A stretch of DNA of 64,000 nt, taken from assembly GCA_958510875.1 (NCBI GenBank), contig OY294068.1, positions 28,934,297 to 28,998,296 on the forward strand. Reading direction: 5' to 3'. Both the position numbers and the translations under genes were made by a program. The notes beneath the pieces are model-generated. The model was not told the DNA's origin, searched no databases, and saw nothing but the letters and a program-made list of their open reading frames with translations. Of this stretch, positions 21,337 through 33,204 are shown piece by piece. Positions within the stretch are counted from its first letter, which is position 1. Every line of letters begins with the position of its first letter. This DNA comes from Endomychus coccineus (taxonomy: Eukaryota; Arthropoda; Insecta; Coleoptera; Endomychidae).

Positions 21337-23957
21337 CAGTGGCGGCTCCTCGAAGGAGGCTAAGGAGGCTCAGCCTCCTCACCAATTTATCTTAATGATC
21401 ATTCTCCATTTTATTCCCTGTTTTTCTGATAATTCTTTAAATTTTTCAATTAATTCCCCGTTCTCAGTAGTTATTTTCAATCCGGCAACAGTGGTCAGAG
21501 GCTAGATTCTCTATATATCTCAAACGCTGAGTTGTGTTGTTCAACACAGTTGCCGTTTTTCCGACCAGTCAATCGCCAAATAGCGTGAAACGGCGAAAAC
21601 GGCAACATGGTAGGGAGGCTAGCTTTTCGTATCCATTCGTCGGTCGAATGAAATACGATTACTTGCGCTCCCGCCTACCGCTGCTAGAAGAATGCGGTTA
21701 GTTGTTATTTTTATTCCATGAGGCGTAGTAAGGTTAAGTAGTTAATTTTTAAGTTATAATTTATCTAATCGGAATCGGTGAACGTTAAAATTATGAGTGA
21801 CTTAGTTGCAAAGTTCTTAGAAAATCCATTTAGTGGATTAACATATGATAGAAAAGTGTTCTTCAAAAACAAACGGCCTTCACCGGATTTGAAAGGATTA
21901 GTGATGGCAGGGAAGTATCAAAATCGATCGTTTAATACTGATAATTATAAAAAATATGTATGGTTAACGGGATCTGATGTACACAATAAATTATATTGCT
22001 GGTATTGCTTGCTATTCACATCAGATACAACTTCATGTTGGGGGCACTTGGGTTATAATGATTTGAAAAATTTAGCTCGTGGCCTAGAAAGACAAGAAAA
22101 ATCGCAGGAACATATTACATCGTGTATTAAGTTTAAATTAACCGGTAAACAGAATATTGTTCATGCGATTGATTCTACACGAACACGCGAAATCGAAAAT
22201 CATAATAATACAGTTAAAGAAAACCGCGAAGTTTTAAAAAAAATCATTGATTTCTTATTGTATTTATCATTTCAAGATTTGGCTTTTAGAGTGCATGATG
22301 AAACTGAAAATTCATTTAATAAAGGTAATTGTTAGATTTGTTTTGTGAATACGACAGTAAGCTTCGCGATTTTATGACTAACGCGTCAGTATTTGCAGGC
22401 ATTTGTTTTGTTTTATGCGGGTATAATGGTTGAGTGACACCACGCGAAATAAGGTTAGATTAGAATTCGTCTGTTCGGTAAATTATTAATTGTAAAAATG
22501 GACAACTAGTGGAAAGATTTTTAGGGTTCTACGATGTTAATTCGGGAAGAACAGCGGTCAATTTATTCAATTTTTCATTGGAAACATTTCAACGATTCGA
22601 CTTTGCGAATAAATCAGACTTACGACGGCATCTGTGATGGCGGGACATTTAAACGGTCTTCAAACAAACGTAAGTTTTAAATAACATAGTAGGAAACAGA
22701 ATTCCCTGTAATGCTCGAACTCGATGGAATTTTACATCACATGCAATGTTTAGTTTACCATCCATAAAAATAAAGACAAATTAATTGAAATATTTGATTT
22801 TATATTAAACAGTGATGACTTTTCAACAGATCAGGTTTCATTGAATGCTGCTGTTGGTTTAAAATCTTATTTAGAAAATGAAGAATTTTTGTTATTTCTT
22901 GATACTTTTAAATTAATATTTGAACAAACTGATCTTATTTTTCGAATTTTACAACATAAATTCACTAATATAATTCATTCAAGAGATCGTTTAACACATC
23001 TCATTGATAAAATTCAAGTTTCCGTTATACAGAATTTCATTTTAATATTTTATTTGGAAATTATTCAACTGATGAGGCTTCTCCCGTGAAAAGGAGGAAA
23101 ACATATAATTTGGTAGACAAGAAACTACATTATAAACAACTTTTTTATGAAATTTTGATACTATTAAAGGTCAAATATTGAGATTCGATTTTCCGATTTA
23201 CATGAATTGAAGTTTTTCGATTTGACGAATAGAAGATTTTTCGAATCTTTTTCAAAAGAGTTTCTCAATACACTTTCAGATAACTTAGTTCTAAAATATA
23301 ATTTTTTTGATAAAATAGCGCTGCACAATGAATTATGCGTTGTATACTGGGATAAAGATATTTTAGGCCAGTACGACAGTCACGCCGATATAATAAAATA
23401 TATGATAGATAATGATTTGCAACAAGTCTTACCTCAGTTTTATAAACTACTTTGTTTGACAGTCACCATTCCTGTCACGTCGGCATCGGTGGAGAGATCA
23501 TTTTCTACTCTCAAACGAATTAAAACATACATGCGAAATACAATGGGCCAAAATCGTTTATACAATGTTAGTTTAATATCTATTGAAAAAGATTTAGTAA
23601 AACACTTAAAACATAATGATACATTTTATGATAATATTATTGATCATTTTTCGTAAATTAAAGACCGTAGAATTTCGTTAATATATAGAAAAGTTGATAA
23701 AATTAATAACAAAAAACAAAATATGAAAAATTCCAAAAAAAAAAAAAAAAAATAAAAATCCAAAAAAAAATAAAAAACAAAAAACGAACGAAAAAAAATT
23801 TGTGGGCAAGAGAAACTCTATACCTCCACGTTGGTTCTTGCTGGGTAACAATCAATTTTGTCACTGAAGGTTGAATTAATTGGCTGAATAGAGTATATTT
23901 TTACAAAAACGTTTTATGTCCAGCCTCCTCTCTCAAAAAGTTCACGAGCCGCCACTG
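21337..23957 (+). mobile_element. hAT transposon (hAT-1), complete ends, decayed
   Basis: The termini are CAGTGGCGGCTC at 21337 and its exact complement GAGCCGCCACTG ending at 23957, flanked by perfect 8-bp AAGTGTAA duplications. Inside the left end, gaaggaggctaaggaggctc is repetitive, and an echo, cagcctcctc, is present near the right end. The 2.6-kb element encodes a plus-strand transposase now broken. A strongly A-rich stretch (about 23732-23800) lies between the coding end and the right terminus. The exact duplication implies insertion is not very ancient despite the broken gene. Confidence 0.95.
21778..23656 (+). pseudogene. hAT transposase with TTF-type zinc finger, broken
   Basis: The N-terminal part (21778-22335) has NPFSGLTYDRKVFFKNKRP and LYCWYCLLFTS, a TTF-type zinc finger. 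At 22335-22360 a shift leads to LDLFCEYDSKLRDFM. The QTYDG and VMAGHLNGLQ catalytic block lies in two frames near 22615-22665, where the family reads YDGAxVMxG. The insertion and helical region is open at 22841-23089. The C-terminal part (23207-23656) has LTVTIPVTSASVERSFSTLK and TMGQNRL, the hAT dimerisation domain. Family members are about 600-800 residues in one frame. Here at least four disruptions occur, and 22340-22600 is poorly conserved. It resembles zinc finger MYM-type 1-like hAT proteins. Confidence 0.9.
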
Positions 23958-24239
23958 AAGTGTAACTCTTTTTATAAGTGTGTGTTTCTATTCCTATGCC
24001 TCCACCAGGACCAACTTAGGGAAAACCGCCCGACTTTAAGAGCTGATCCCCACAGTTCCAATCGATGGTTAGGAGTCCACATAATGTTTAACAAGCGATG
24101 CTTTGGTATGCGTGATGTTTTTTCCACGCAAGAAATAATGTTTGATTTAATCAAGACGCAAAATTCGCTTCTTTCCATGTTTCCAAAAATCTTCAAGGTT
24201 GCTTGCTTTCGATGGCTGTCAAAACAGAACTGAATGACA

Positions 24240-25540
24240 TAACAGCCTGAAAAGTTTAATGCGTTTTAGTTAAAGATGGTACATCACAAATATCACATGG
24301 GATTTTAGATTGTGGTGCCATCTGCTTTATTTTTCAGGGACTTTTCACCTCACCCTCGTAGATAAACGATATTTTTCTCAAAACATAATTTCATCCATTC
24401 TTAAAAATAAAATAAAGATCAAATAGTTACCACTGTCTCATTTCAAAAATCTGGCTCGCTAATTGAAAATCCCTTTGTAATGTACCATGTTGGTAAGTCT
24501 AAGCTAATTTTTGTACGAGTGACCTCTTTATAAAAACATTCATCGAGAAGTTTCAACAATTAACTCGTTTCTATAAAATCATCAATCTTGAAATGTGTAG
24601 CTTCCAATTTCCAATACCTACAATAATAGTAACTGGGTACGTGCACAGCATAAAACAATGAAACTGTTGAAGTAACCCCTAATTTTCAAGTATCCTATGT
24701 GTGTGGTCGGGGCGATGTCAAATATTTATAAGATGGCAAATATAATCACCAATTTAGATGAAATATCTATAGCAACAATTCGACTTTCTTGGTTCTAAAT
24801 TATTCATATCGCATAAATTCCTATTTACACGCCGCTGAACCTGTATTCAGATTGTTAACATAAACATGCCAATGGTTAAAATCGCATTAATTTAGCATCT
24901 GATCGTTAGTTATGAAAGCTGCTGGATTGCTTCCATCAGACTCAATGTATGTACGTTATAATGGATCTGAAAAAAACTGCGCCAGTATATTTATGCCTTG
25001 TGTCCGAGTTCTGTCTAGCTTTTATTTTCAAATTATATGCTTTATAGTTATCTTAATTAACATTTTACTTTATGTTTTGTCGCAGGAATTCATTTGGTTA
25101 TGTTTGTATCGATGTTTATTTTAATTGATTTTGAATATGAATTTGTTGTAGTGGTACGACAATATATGGGAAGCGGGAAGCTGTGTGAAAACTTTGCATT
25201 TGCGTAAGTTGACTTGCATCCACCTCCTATATCAATATTTAAATATCAATTTTACGAGAGGCTTAACGCAATACAATGAACTCAGGTTGGTGCCTGAATT
25301 TTAATAGAGGTGCCACTCCCGGTTAGTAGTTATAGCTCCTTCAAGATATTCGCGTTTTTTTACTCCATATTTCATCAACATTATCTGATATCAAATTTTG
25401 AAATGAATTAGACATCGATCGGTTCCAACATTTTAAAAACTAATATTGAATATATTAATGGCTTGAGCATAGCAATAGGAAACAAACAAAAACAAAATAT
25501 ATAATGATCTTCATATATAAATAACATAAAAGGTAATAAA
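24240..25540. other. No recognisable gene
   Basis: AT-rich sequence between hAT-1 and the PLE endonuclease remnant. Predicted ORFs match nothing I recognise. Confidence 0.5.
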
Positions 25541-26022
25541 TACAATTTTATAACATTACCATACATTCCGGAGACCTCAGAGAAAATTAAGAAATGTTTA
25601 AAAAAGTATGATATAAATGTTGCGCATAAATCTACTAACTGTGTTGGGAAATATTTCTCAAATCTAAAACCTTTAATACCTAAAGATAAACAAACCCACA
25701 CAGTATACAAATTAAATTGTTTAGGTTGCGATGGGACTTATACTGGAATCTCTAAGCAATATTTACAAAAAATATTGTATGGCCATAATGTTACAGCACA
25801 AGAAACAAAAATTTAGAAAAATCCACCGCCCTTGCTAAACACTACTTTGAATATAGCCATCAATTCGATTGCAATAATGTTAATATTTTAACTGAGGAAA
25901 CCAATTATTATAAAAGATATATTCTCGAGATGATTCACATAAAACGTGACTCCAAATCTGTAGATCATAGGACAGATATTCAGACACTAAATCAGATTTA
26001 TAATACTAACTTAATTAATTAA
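25541..26022 (+). pseudogene. Penelope-like element C-terminus with GIY-YIG endonuclease (family A)
   Basis: Reading on plus: LPYIPETSEKIKKCLKKYDI (end of the reverse transcriptase-linker), then VYKLNCLGCDGTYTGISKQY, the GIY-YIG core with YTG in place of YIG, and LYGHN. After a one-base shift at about 25800 it continues KHYFEYSHQFDCNNVNIL, ETNYYKRYILEMIHIKRDSK and ends at TAA 26020-26022. The order is that of the PLE GIY-YIG nuclease, which nicks target DNA for insertion. The reverse transcriptase is missing upstream. The terminal repeat follows. A near-identical nuclease tail lies at 35088-35220 on minus. Confidence 0.85.
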
Positions 26023-26109
26023 AACTCTTGCAAATTCTTACATGCGTCTTTATAATGTTAAAAGTATATTTTAGGTAGAATGTCAATAGCATATTTCCAA
26101 TAACTGACA

Positions 26110-26500
26110 AACCTTTTTCTATTAGCTCGTAAATCTGGTTTGAAAGTGGATACTTGAACCTAATGTTCTCGTTTCTAGTCGTTCATAGACTTTGTTGACA
26201 TGAACTCTCATTTATTAAGAGTACTGCTTAACAGTGAATTCTTGATGTACTATACCTACTTATGACATTGATGTGTTACAATTTCGATTATTCTTGTTTC
26301 TGTTCGTTTCGGCGACGTGGGCATTTTAGTTGAAATTGGTGCGATAAGGAAGCTTTGTGTAATACAATTAGTTTCAAGTAATCCAGTTTTAGACATAATA
26401 AGTCTTCTGATGATGGTCGTGAGACCGAAACGTACGTAAAGACGAGAAAATATAAAGCATAAGTGTTAATGTGACCTATTTCCCGAAAATTTATATGTAA
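26110..26500 (+). repeat. PLE family A terminal repeat (pLTR)
   Basis: About 390 bp following the nuclease remnant. It is homologous to 33205-33580 and 34614-34985, both on minus. Landmarks are ggatacttgaa, gtttctgttcgtttcggcg, gtgcgataaggaagctttg and gtgacctatttccc. It contains the hammerhead motif at 26402-26443. Confidence 0.8.
26402..26443 (+). ncRNA. Minimal type I hammerhead ribozyme motif in PLE repeat
   Basis: All core parts are in order. Stem I 5' strand GTCTT (26402-26406), CTGATGA (26407-26413), one extra T, stem II GGTC/GACC closed by loop GTGA (26415-26426), then GAAA (26427-26430). Stem III is A-C with G-T around loop GTAC (26430-26437), then A at the cleavage position (26438) and AAGAC (26439-26443), which pairs with GTCTT. 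Hammerhead ribozymes are known in the terminal repeats of Penelope-like elements. The extra T between CTGATGA and stem II departs from the textbook core but recurs in the sister copies. Self-cleavage is inferred, not shown. Confidence 0.8.
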
Positions 26501-27276
26501 AGAAATAGGTAACTGTAATTCTAGGAAATATAATGAATTGAAATGCCTTTTTGATCATACGAAACGACATTACTTTCATATTTAATATGCTTTAAAATGT
26601 ACTACATATTTTAATATATTGAATTCGTGTTTCATTACATCCTCCACTACACGTAGTAAGTATGAGGGAAGTTTTTTAACCGGGCTGAAAAAATGCTTCC
26701 GGATTTTCCCGAAATTATCCCCTTCGAGCCTTTTTCAATACGTCTAGACAGGGGTCTCCAAACTTTTCAGCCTTGGAGCCATACTGTTTACTCCAGTAAG
26801 TTCCAAGGGCCAAAACAGCTCCAATTTCCCTGCCTTTATCTACAATTTCTAGACTAGTCGCTAAGAACACGTCCTGAGCGAGCATGCGCTTGTTAAATTC
26901 ACTAGTTCAATTACAATTGTATACTAACTGTGTTGTTACAACAACATCTGGTGGCCACACGTGGAAATAGGTAGTGGTAGTACCCTTTATCGCTAACATA
27001 TAGCGCTAGTAGTACTTTTGAAAGCGTAGTAACAGTTGATTAAACATTCGCGAATAATCTCGTTGTTTCGAGAAAGTTCTGGTGTATTCCACTCACTTCT
27101 AGATAGCAGTAATTTGTGTATAAAAAGGCTAGCGGCGCGACCGCGAGTCCGTATGCCTAAGGAAGGCAAAGGAAGCGAAACTGTGAAATAAAGCAACTCC
27201 TTAAAACGTGTTTGTGCGTATTTAAAACACATCTCCGTAACAGTATTTTGATTTTACTTGTTGGTGATTTCCTAGT

Positions 27277-29330
27277 ATGGGAAAGAAGCGAAAAGTGGAC
27301 ATTGAATGTAAAACATTCAAAGATCAATGGAACTTGTAATATTTCGTAATTGAGTTCAGTAAGAAGGCAATATGTTTGATTTGCAGTGGAACCATAGACG
27401 TTCTCAAAGACTATAACATTAAACGTCATTACGAAACGAAATATTTTCAAAATTGCTCCAAATATACAGGAAGTTTTCGGACAGAAAAATTGCGAAACGT
27501 TGAAAACCGTTCACCGATGGAGAAATGATCAAAGAATGCGTAATTGCAGTAGCCGAAGAAATTTGCCCCGAAAGGTAAATTTATTTAAAACTGTCAGTGT
27601 GTCAGCAAACAGCAAACGTGGCTCGGAGGGTAGAAGATATCACAGAAAATAAATCATCTCAACTGTCTGACAAAAATGGACATTTTGAGTGGTTTTCTCT
27701 GGCCTTGGATGAATCACGGATGTGTCAGATACTGCTCAGATTTTTATTCGAGGACTAGATAAATGGTATGAAGTGTATGAAGAACTTCTTGCTATTGATA
27801 GTATTCACGGCACGACTACTGGGGAAGATATTTTTAAGGGAGATATTTGAGGTCCTTGGGTGGGTCAACGGTTGTGTCAGATACTGCTCAGATTTTTATT
27901 CGAGGAGTGGATGAAAGGTATGAAGTGTATGAAGAACTTCTTGCTATTGATAATATTCACGGCACGACTACTGGGGAAGATATTTTTAAGGGCGATATTT
28001 GAGGTCCTTGGGTGGGTCAACGGTTGTGTCAGATACTGCTCAGATTTTTATTCGAGGAGTGGATGAAAGGTATGAAGTGTATGAAGAACTTCTTGATATT
28101 GATATTATTCACGGCACGACTACTGGGGAAGATATTTTTAAGGGAGATATTTGAGGTCCTTGGATGGGTCAACGGTTGTGTCAGATACTGCTCAGATTTT
28201 TATTCGAGGAGTGGATGAAAGGTATGAAGTGTATGAAGAACTTCTTGCTATTGATAGTATTCACGGCACGACTACTGGGGAAGATATTTTTAAGGGAGAT
28301 ATTTGAGGTCCTTGGATGGGTCAACGGTTGTGTCAGATACTGCTCAGATTTTTATTCGAGGAGTGGATGAAAGGTATGAAGTGTATGAAGAACTTCTTGC
28401 TATTGATAGTATTCACGGCACGACTACTGGGGAAGATATTTTTAAGGGAGATATTTGAGGTCCTTGGGTGGGTCAACGGTTGTGTCAGATACTGCTCAGA
28501 TTTTTATTCGAGGAGTGGATGAAAGGTATGAAGTGTATGAAGAACTTCTTGATATTGATATTATTCACGGCACAACTACTGGGGAAGATATTTTTAAGGG
28601 AGATATTTGAGGTCCTTGGGTGGGTCAACGGTTGTGTCAGATACTGCTCAGATTTTTATTCGAGGAGTGGATGAAAGGTATGAAGTGTATGAAGAACTTC
28701 TTGATATTGATATTATTCACGGCACGACTACTGGGGAAGATATTTTTAAGGGAGTTGAAAATGCCATGATTAAAGGAACCATCGATGTAAAAACTTGAAA
28801 TCTATTACTACTGATGGAGACAAAAACATAATAACAGTAGAAAATGATGATGGTTCAAAACCATTAGTCTTACATTGTATCATTCTTCAACAGTCTTTGT
28901 GCGGGAAATGTTTGGATATGTCTGAAGTTCAAAAACCGGGAATCATCAGTTGTTAATTTCTTCAGACCCACTGGGCTGAATCACCGACAATTCCGCTAGT
29001 ATATTGAAAAGATTGGAGAAAATTACTTAACATATCATACTGCCGTACGCTAGCTTAGTTGCGGAAAAGTCCTTCGGCGCTTTTTTGAACATTAAAGAAA
29101 TGTTTGTCGAAAGTGAAATAAGTTTCCCCATTAATAAAGATGTAAGGATCAAAAATATTCTGTACAGTTTGTTCGGGGGATATTAATATTTGAAAGCCAT
29201 TTCTTTAGAATGTTTATCAACTCAGAGATTGGGGAATTTGTGAACAGTGAAACAACATCAAATGAAACTATGGTATCACCATGTTTAAGTTTGAAATCTT
29301 AGAACTTATGGGTCTTGAATATAATATTGA
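27277..29330 (+). pseudogene. hAT transposase of the GTF2IRD2/ZBED type, broken and internally amplified
   Basis: From ATG 27277: GKKRKVDIECKTFKDQWNL, a stop, then KAICLICSGT and YNIKRHYETKY, a BED-like finger whose last His is Tyr. Next come SDTAQIFIRGVDERYEVYEE and GTTTGEDIFKG (catalytic RNase H-like start), VENAMIKGTIDVKT, then a shifted remnant of VLHCIIHQ, GLNHRQFRQYIEKIG and YHTAVR, SCGKVLRRFFE. Related host genes and hAT elements share this order. The SDTAQ-to-EDIFKG segment occurs seven times in a 152-bp tandem array. Since 152 is not a multiple of three and units carry TGA, the amplification destroyed the frame. Confidence 0.85.
27707..28770 (+). repeat. 152-bp tandem array of seven transposase-derived units
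   Basis: The string tgtgtcagatactgctcag starts at 27721 and then every 152 bp to 28633, seven times without length change. Units differ at only a few sites, for example gctattgatagtattc against gatattgatattattc. The first unit is the most diverged and the last continues into unique transposase sequence. The pattern indicates recent unequal exchange or slippage, with partial homogenisation between non-adjacent units (3, 6 and 7 share one variant; 1, 4 and 5 another). Confidence 0.95.
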
Positions 29331-29569
29331 GAAGTAGATTTTAAAATAGTTTGTAGGAATATATTATTAATCTTTATTTTAATAATTAAATAAATAAGAA
29401 GTATAAATTAATTATTTATCATTAAAATATTCAGTTAAATTTATTAGTCTGTAGAGAATTAATTTCATTTAATTATAATTTATTTGATGGGTAGTTTTTG
29501 AGTTATCTTAATGCATTAAGAAATTATTTTTTTTGTTGAAACAAAATTTAAGATGAAAATTGGTATAAT

Positions 29570-31246
29570 AGAAACGTTAGGCAGAAACACTTTGAATGTA
29601 TATAAACATTTTTATTTATCTGTATACTTTCTTGGTATATTGGTTCGTATATATACTGAAAATAGAATGAAATAAAAATTCTTTTTGACGTTTCGACAAT
29701 GTTTGTTGTCTTTATTAAAAATTGTGAAAGTGTTTCCATGTAATTTAGAGAAGAATAGATGATTTCGATTAATGAAATGCGTCTGCAGCCGACTTGTGTT
29801 TTAAGATCCAATTAAAACTGCAGAAAACATTGGATCGGTTGTGTGTGAAAGAGTAACGTATGGCTAATTACAATTTGAAATGGATTGGATTTGATTAAAT
29901 ACAAGACATTTTAAGATTGTACAATTATAAATATCTATGATTATTGTATGAATTAGTTATTCTATGATAAACACTCTATTCACATCTATTATTTATCATA
30001 GAATAACTAATTCATACAATAATCATAGATATTTATAATAGTACAATCTTAAAATGTCTTGTATTTAATCAAATCCAATCCATTTCAAATTGTAATTAGC
30101 CATACATTACTCTTTCACACACAACCGATCCAATGTTTTCTGCAGTTTTAATTGGATCTTAAAACTCAAGTCGGCTGCAGACGCATTTCATTAATCGAAA
30201 TCACCTCTAAATTACATGGAAACACTTTCACAATTTTTGATAAAGACAATAAACATTGTCGAAACGTCAAAAATAATTTTTATTCCATTCTATTTTCAGT
30301 ATGTATACGAACCAATATACCAAGAAAGTATACAGATATTACAAGTGGTTCAAGAATATCAATAAAAGAATAATTTGGCCTGGTGAAATAGGTTTTCTAT
30401 TTTTCAAGAATACACTACTCTCAACATCAATATACATACATCATAAGAATCATGGCTTTTTATAAGAAAATTGAAGAAGATTATGGATTCTACACCGTCC
30501 ATTTATTGAAAACGTTCTCAAAGATGATGAATACCTTCGCCAATCAGAAGGAAAAATAATAAAATATACTTATTACGACTATAAAGTTCAAGAATAATAC
30601 AAAAATTTTCAAAAATCAATGATAATCACATCATTTTCAATAGTGAGTACTTAGATAATGGTTATCTCCAATTCAAAGAAACATTTCAATTGGAAGTATC
30701 AAAACCTCTTAATATCTGACACTTGTAAATGTCTATTCAAAATTCAACCTAAAAAAGATAACGTATTATTTAACTATGACACTATAAGTAACAATTTTGA
30801 GGTTAAATTCCATAGAATTATCTTAAACTTGAATAGTTGATTATAATAGATGTGAATAGAGTGTTTATCATAGAATAACTAATTCATACAATAATCATAG
30901 ATATTTATAATTGTACAATCTTAAAATGTCTTGTATTTAATCAAATCCAATCCATTTCAAATTGTAATTAGCCATACATTACTCTTCCACACACAACCGA
31001 TCCAATGTTTTCTGCAGTTTTAATTGGATCTTAAAACACAAGTCGGCTGCAGACGCATTTCATTAATCGAAATCATCTATTCTTCTCTAAATTACATGGA
31101 AACACTTTCACAATTTTTGATAAAGACAATAAACATTGTCGAAACGTCAAAAAGAATTTTTATTTCATTCTATTTTCAGTATATATACGAACCAATATAC
31201 CAAGAAAGTATACAGATATTACAAATGGTTCAAGAATATCAATAAA
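29570..31246. repeat. PLE family D terminal repeats: inverted copy, direct copy, body scrap, direct copy
   Basis: The copy at 29570-29993 is minus-oriented and meets a plus-oriented copy at 29994-30360 almost head to head, giving a long palindrome centred near 29993. A third, plus copy spans 30846-31246. The middle segment, 30374-30845, holds a scrap without a clear domain (a possible Met start at about 30451). The arms are almost identical, apart from an 8-bp gap in the second. Terminal repeats in inverted and direct order are typical of PLE insertions. ORFs reading MDLKTQVGCRRISLIEI are shadows of the repeat. Each copy has gataaagacaat, aaac, attgtcgaaacgtc, a hammerhead-like stem II plus GAAAC. 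Confidence 0.7.
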
Positions 31247-31249
31247 AGA

Positions 31250-32184
31250 ATACATTTTTATTTATTTAATATTTATTATTAAGTTTTAAATTATCAGTAA
31301 ATATGAATTATTTATTGATATTGATTGAATAGTTTAATTAATTAGTTTATCATTCAACTAGTTCTAAAAAATGATTTACAGACAAACTTGGAAGGGGTCG
31401 GAAGTTGTTTGGTATCAATTTCTCGTCAAGGTTGAATAAAAGTTTCTTCGTCACCAAATGCAAAACAGTGTATCACTGGTATTGAATTGTTTCTATCATG
31501 TGATGAGTAAAGAATTCATTGATACGTCGATTCGCTTCCTCCTCCTCCTCTAGTTCAAACATGTTATCGCAACGGTTTAGGATTATGTATCATAAATCTC
31601 ATGTGTAAAATAATTACTTTAGATACATCCAGCTAAAACTATTCCTCAACTAGTTTAAATATCTTGATATGACATGAGTTACGTTCAGGAACATTGCTAT
31701 CAGTATCAGTGTGCCATTTCACCAGGAATCGTGCGTTATTTTGGCCAGATAAGGTTCGACCCGCGCCCTATAATTTGTCTGCCGTGAAAGCACCTAACAT
31801 TTCTACCCCTAGTCGCCCAGAAACTGTTAATATTACATCCTAAGTATAATTCTAATTTACATAAATTCCCAGTTACGTATGCAGTTCGCGAAGTGATTTA
31901 ATTGCTTAACGGAAACTTAAGGGAAGATTTCGAGTTATTTTGCTGATATTCATTTCGCGCTAATTAAATAAAACGCCGAAACAATTTTCGGCTTGTACGT
32001 CTCCTTCAATTAGAAAATAAATAACATCTATAAAAGTCTAGCTTCGAAATGGAGTTAATATTCGAACAAAACTAGATAGAAAATACTTATACTGGCATAA
32101 TGAACATTTATAATTTTATCCATTCGGAATACATTCAGCGCGTACCCGTAGATATTTCCTTCTTTCCATTTTCACCTAATAACC
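31250..32184. other. No recognisable gene
   Basis: AT-rich sequence with a short cctcctcctcct microsatellite near 31540. Nothing else recognised. Confidence 0.5.
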
Positions 32185-32370
32185 TATAACTAATGAACTA
32201 TATATACAAGAGTTTACACTATAGATACACTATAACACTATAAATAAGAAATAATCACCGTTATCCACTAAAAATACCGTTAAAGTACTGAGAAACTGTA
32301 TAACCATAATCAGAGTAAACTCTGATGATGACTACTTGGTAGCCATCAGCTTGGTAGCTGAAAGGTTAAT
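32185..32370. repeat. PLE family B terminal repeat, rearranged
   Basis: Matches 16010-16100 and 63812-63872: ctataacactataaataaga, cgttatccactaaaaatacc and taaagtactgag. At 32311-32322 CAGAGTAAACTCTG forms a small palindrome where antisense and sense copies meet, and CTGATGATGACTACTTGG follows. The stem II region contains an internal repetition (ttggtagc twice). Confidence 0.6.
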
Positions 32371-33204
32371 TATAAAATATTACCATTCAACAGTCTTGTT
32401 CATAGATTTTTAAACGTTCCTTTGATCCAGAAAAATTAAAACAACGAAGTTGAGAAACTTCAGCAAATAGCTACGGACAATGGATACAGCAAATCTTTGA
32501 TGAATAATTTCTAATCAAAAACGGAAAATAGAACGCAAGCAACCAAAACCGAATTAGAGCCATTAATCTCAAATACTGAAATTCAAAAGTTACACTTATC
32601 ATCCTTCAGTAATTAATAATGATTCTTGATCCAGGTATGAATAAATGAGTATATTCATATATTTATTTGTTTCTAATTCCCTTAAGTTAACTTTAATGAT
32701 GTGATGTTAGTTTAGCTGATTAATTCAAAGATACAGTTGTACTAAAAATGTTGTTTGTTTTTCGTTTGTAAAATTTGTATTTTAATGACGCATTCGAGTA
32801 AATTAACACTATCATTTGCCATTAATACAAAATTAACTATTTTATTAATGTTGATGTAGAAATTAGTTTTTTTCTAATATTTCGGAATATTTAATAAATA
32901 ATAAATAATCAATACATATATGAAAAATGCACCTTGATTTTTGAATATGAACTACTCTATGACCGGTTGGTTTATCGAAATGTAATAAGGATGCCTTTTT
33001 ATTACTAATGATGTAGGAAAAAAAATACTGGAAAAGCTATGTGGGGATGTGAACAAAAGTTGCTAGGAATTGACAGCAATTCGATCCACAGAGTCTCGTG
33101 AGAATTACGTGAAAACTCATCCTTCCTTACCAACCGTATATCGATATTTAAATCGATACTCTGACAACTATGAGTAAGATATCTCATTGTTTTGTAATTA
33201 TTAT
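32371..33204. other. No recognisable gene
   Basis: Very AT-rich. No supported feature. Confidence 0.5.

Larger units (their letters stand above)
26749..29340 (+). mobile_element. hAT transposon remnant (hAT-2), left end present
   Basis: The left end begins CAGGGGTCTCCAAACTTTTC, a classic hAT/Charlie-type terminus, about 530 bp before the transposase start. The coding fossil resembles GTF2IRD2-like hAT proteins. I found no matching right terminus or 8-bp duplication (left flank cgtctaga) downstream, so the right end is lost and the end coordinate is approximate. Confidence 0.7.

Noticed and set aside
23732..23800. Poly(A) tail of a retroposon
   Set aside because: The A-rich stretch lies inside hAT-1, between its coding end and right terminus, and the element has hAT ends and an 8-bp duplication.
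25408..25710. 100-codon minus ORF
   Set aside because: Antisense of the PLE linker/GIY-YIG coding region, which has clear conserved blocks on plus.
27860..28674. Five 68-codon ORFs (MGQRLCQILLRFLF...) as a repeat protein
   Set aside because: Out-of-frame reading of the 152-bp array. The hAT frame in the same DNA reads SDTAQIFIRGVDE and is the real origin.
27707..28770. Possible CRISPR array
   Set aside because: The whole 152-bp unit is conserved with no short repeat/variable spacer pattern, and the setting is eukaryotic.
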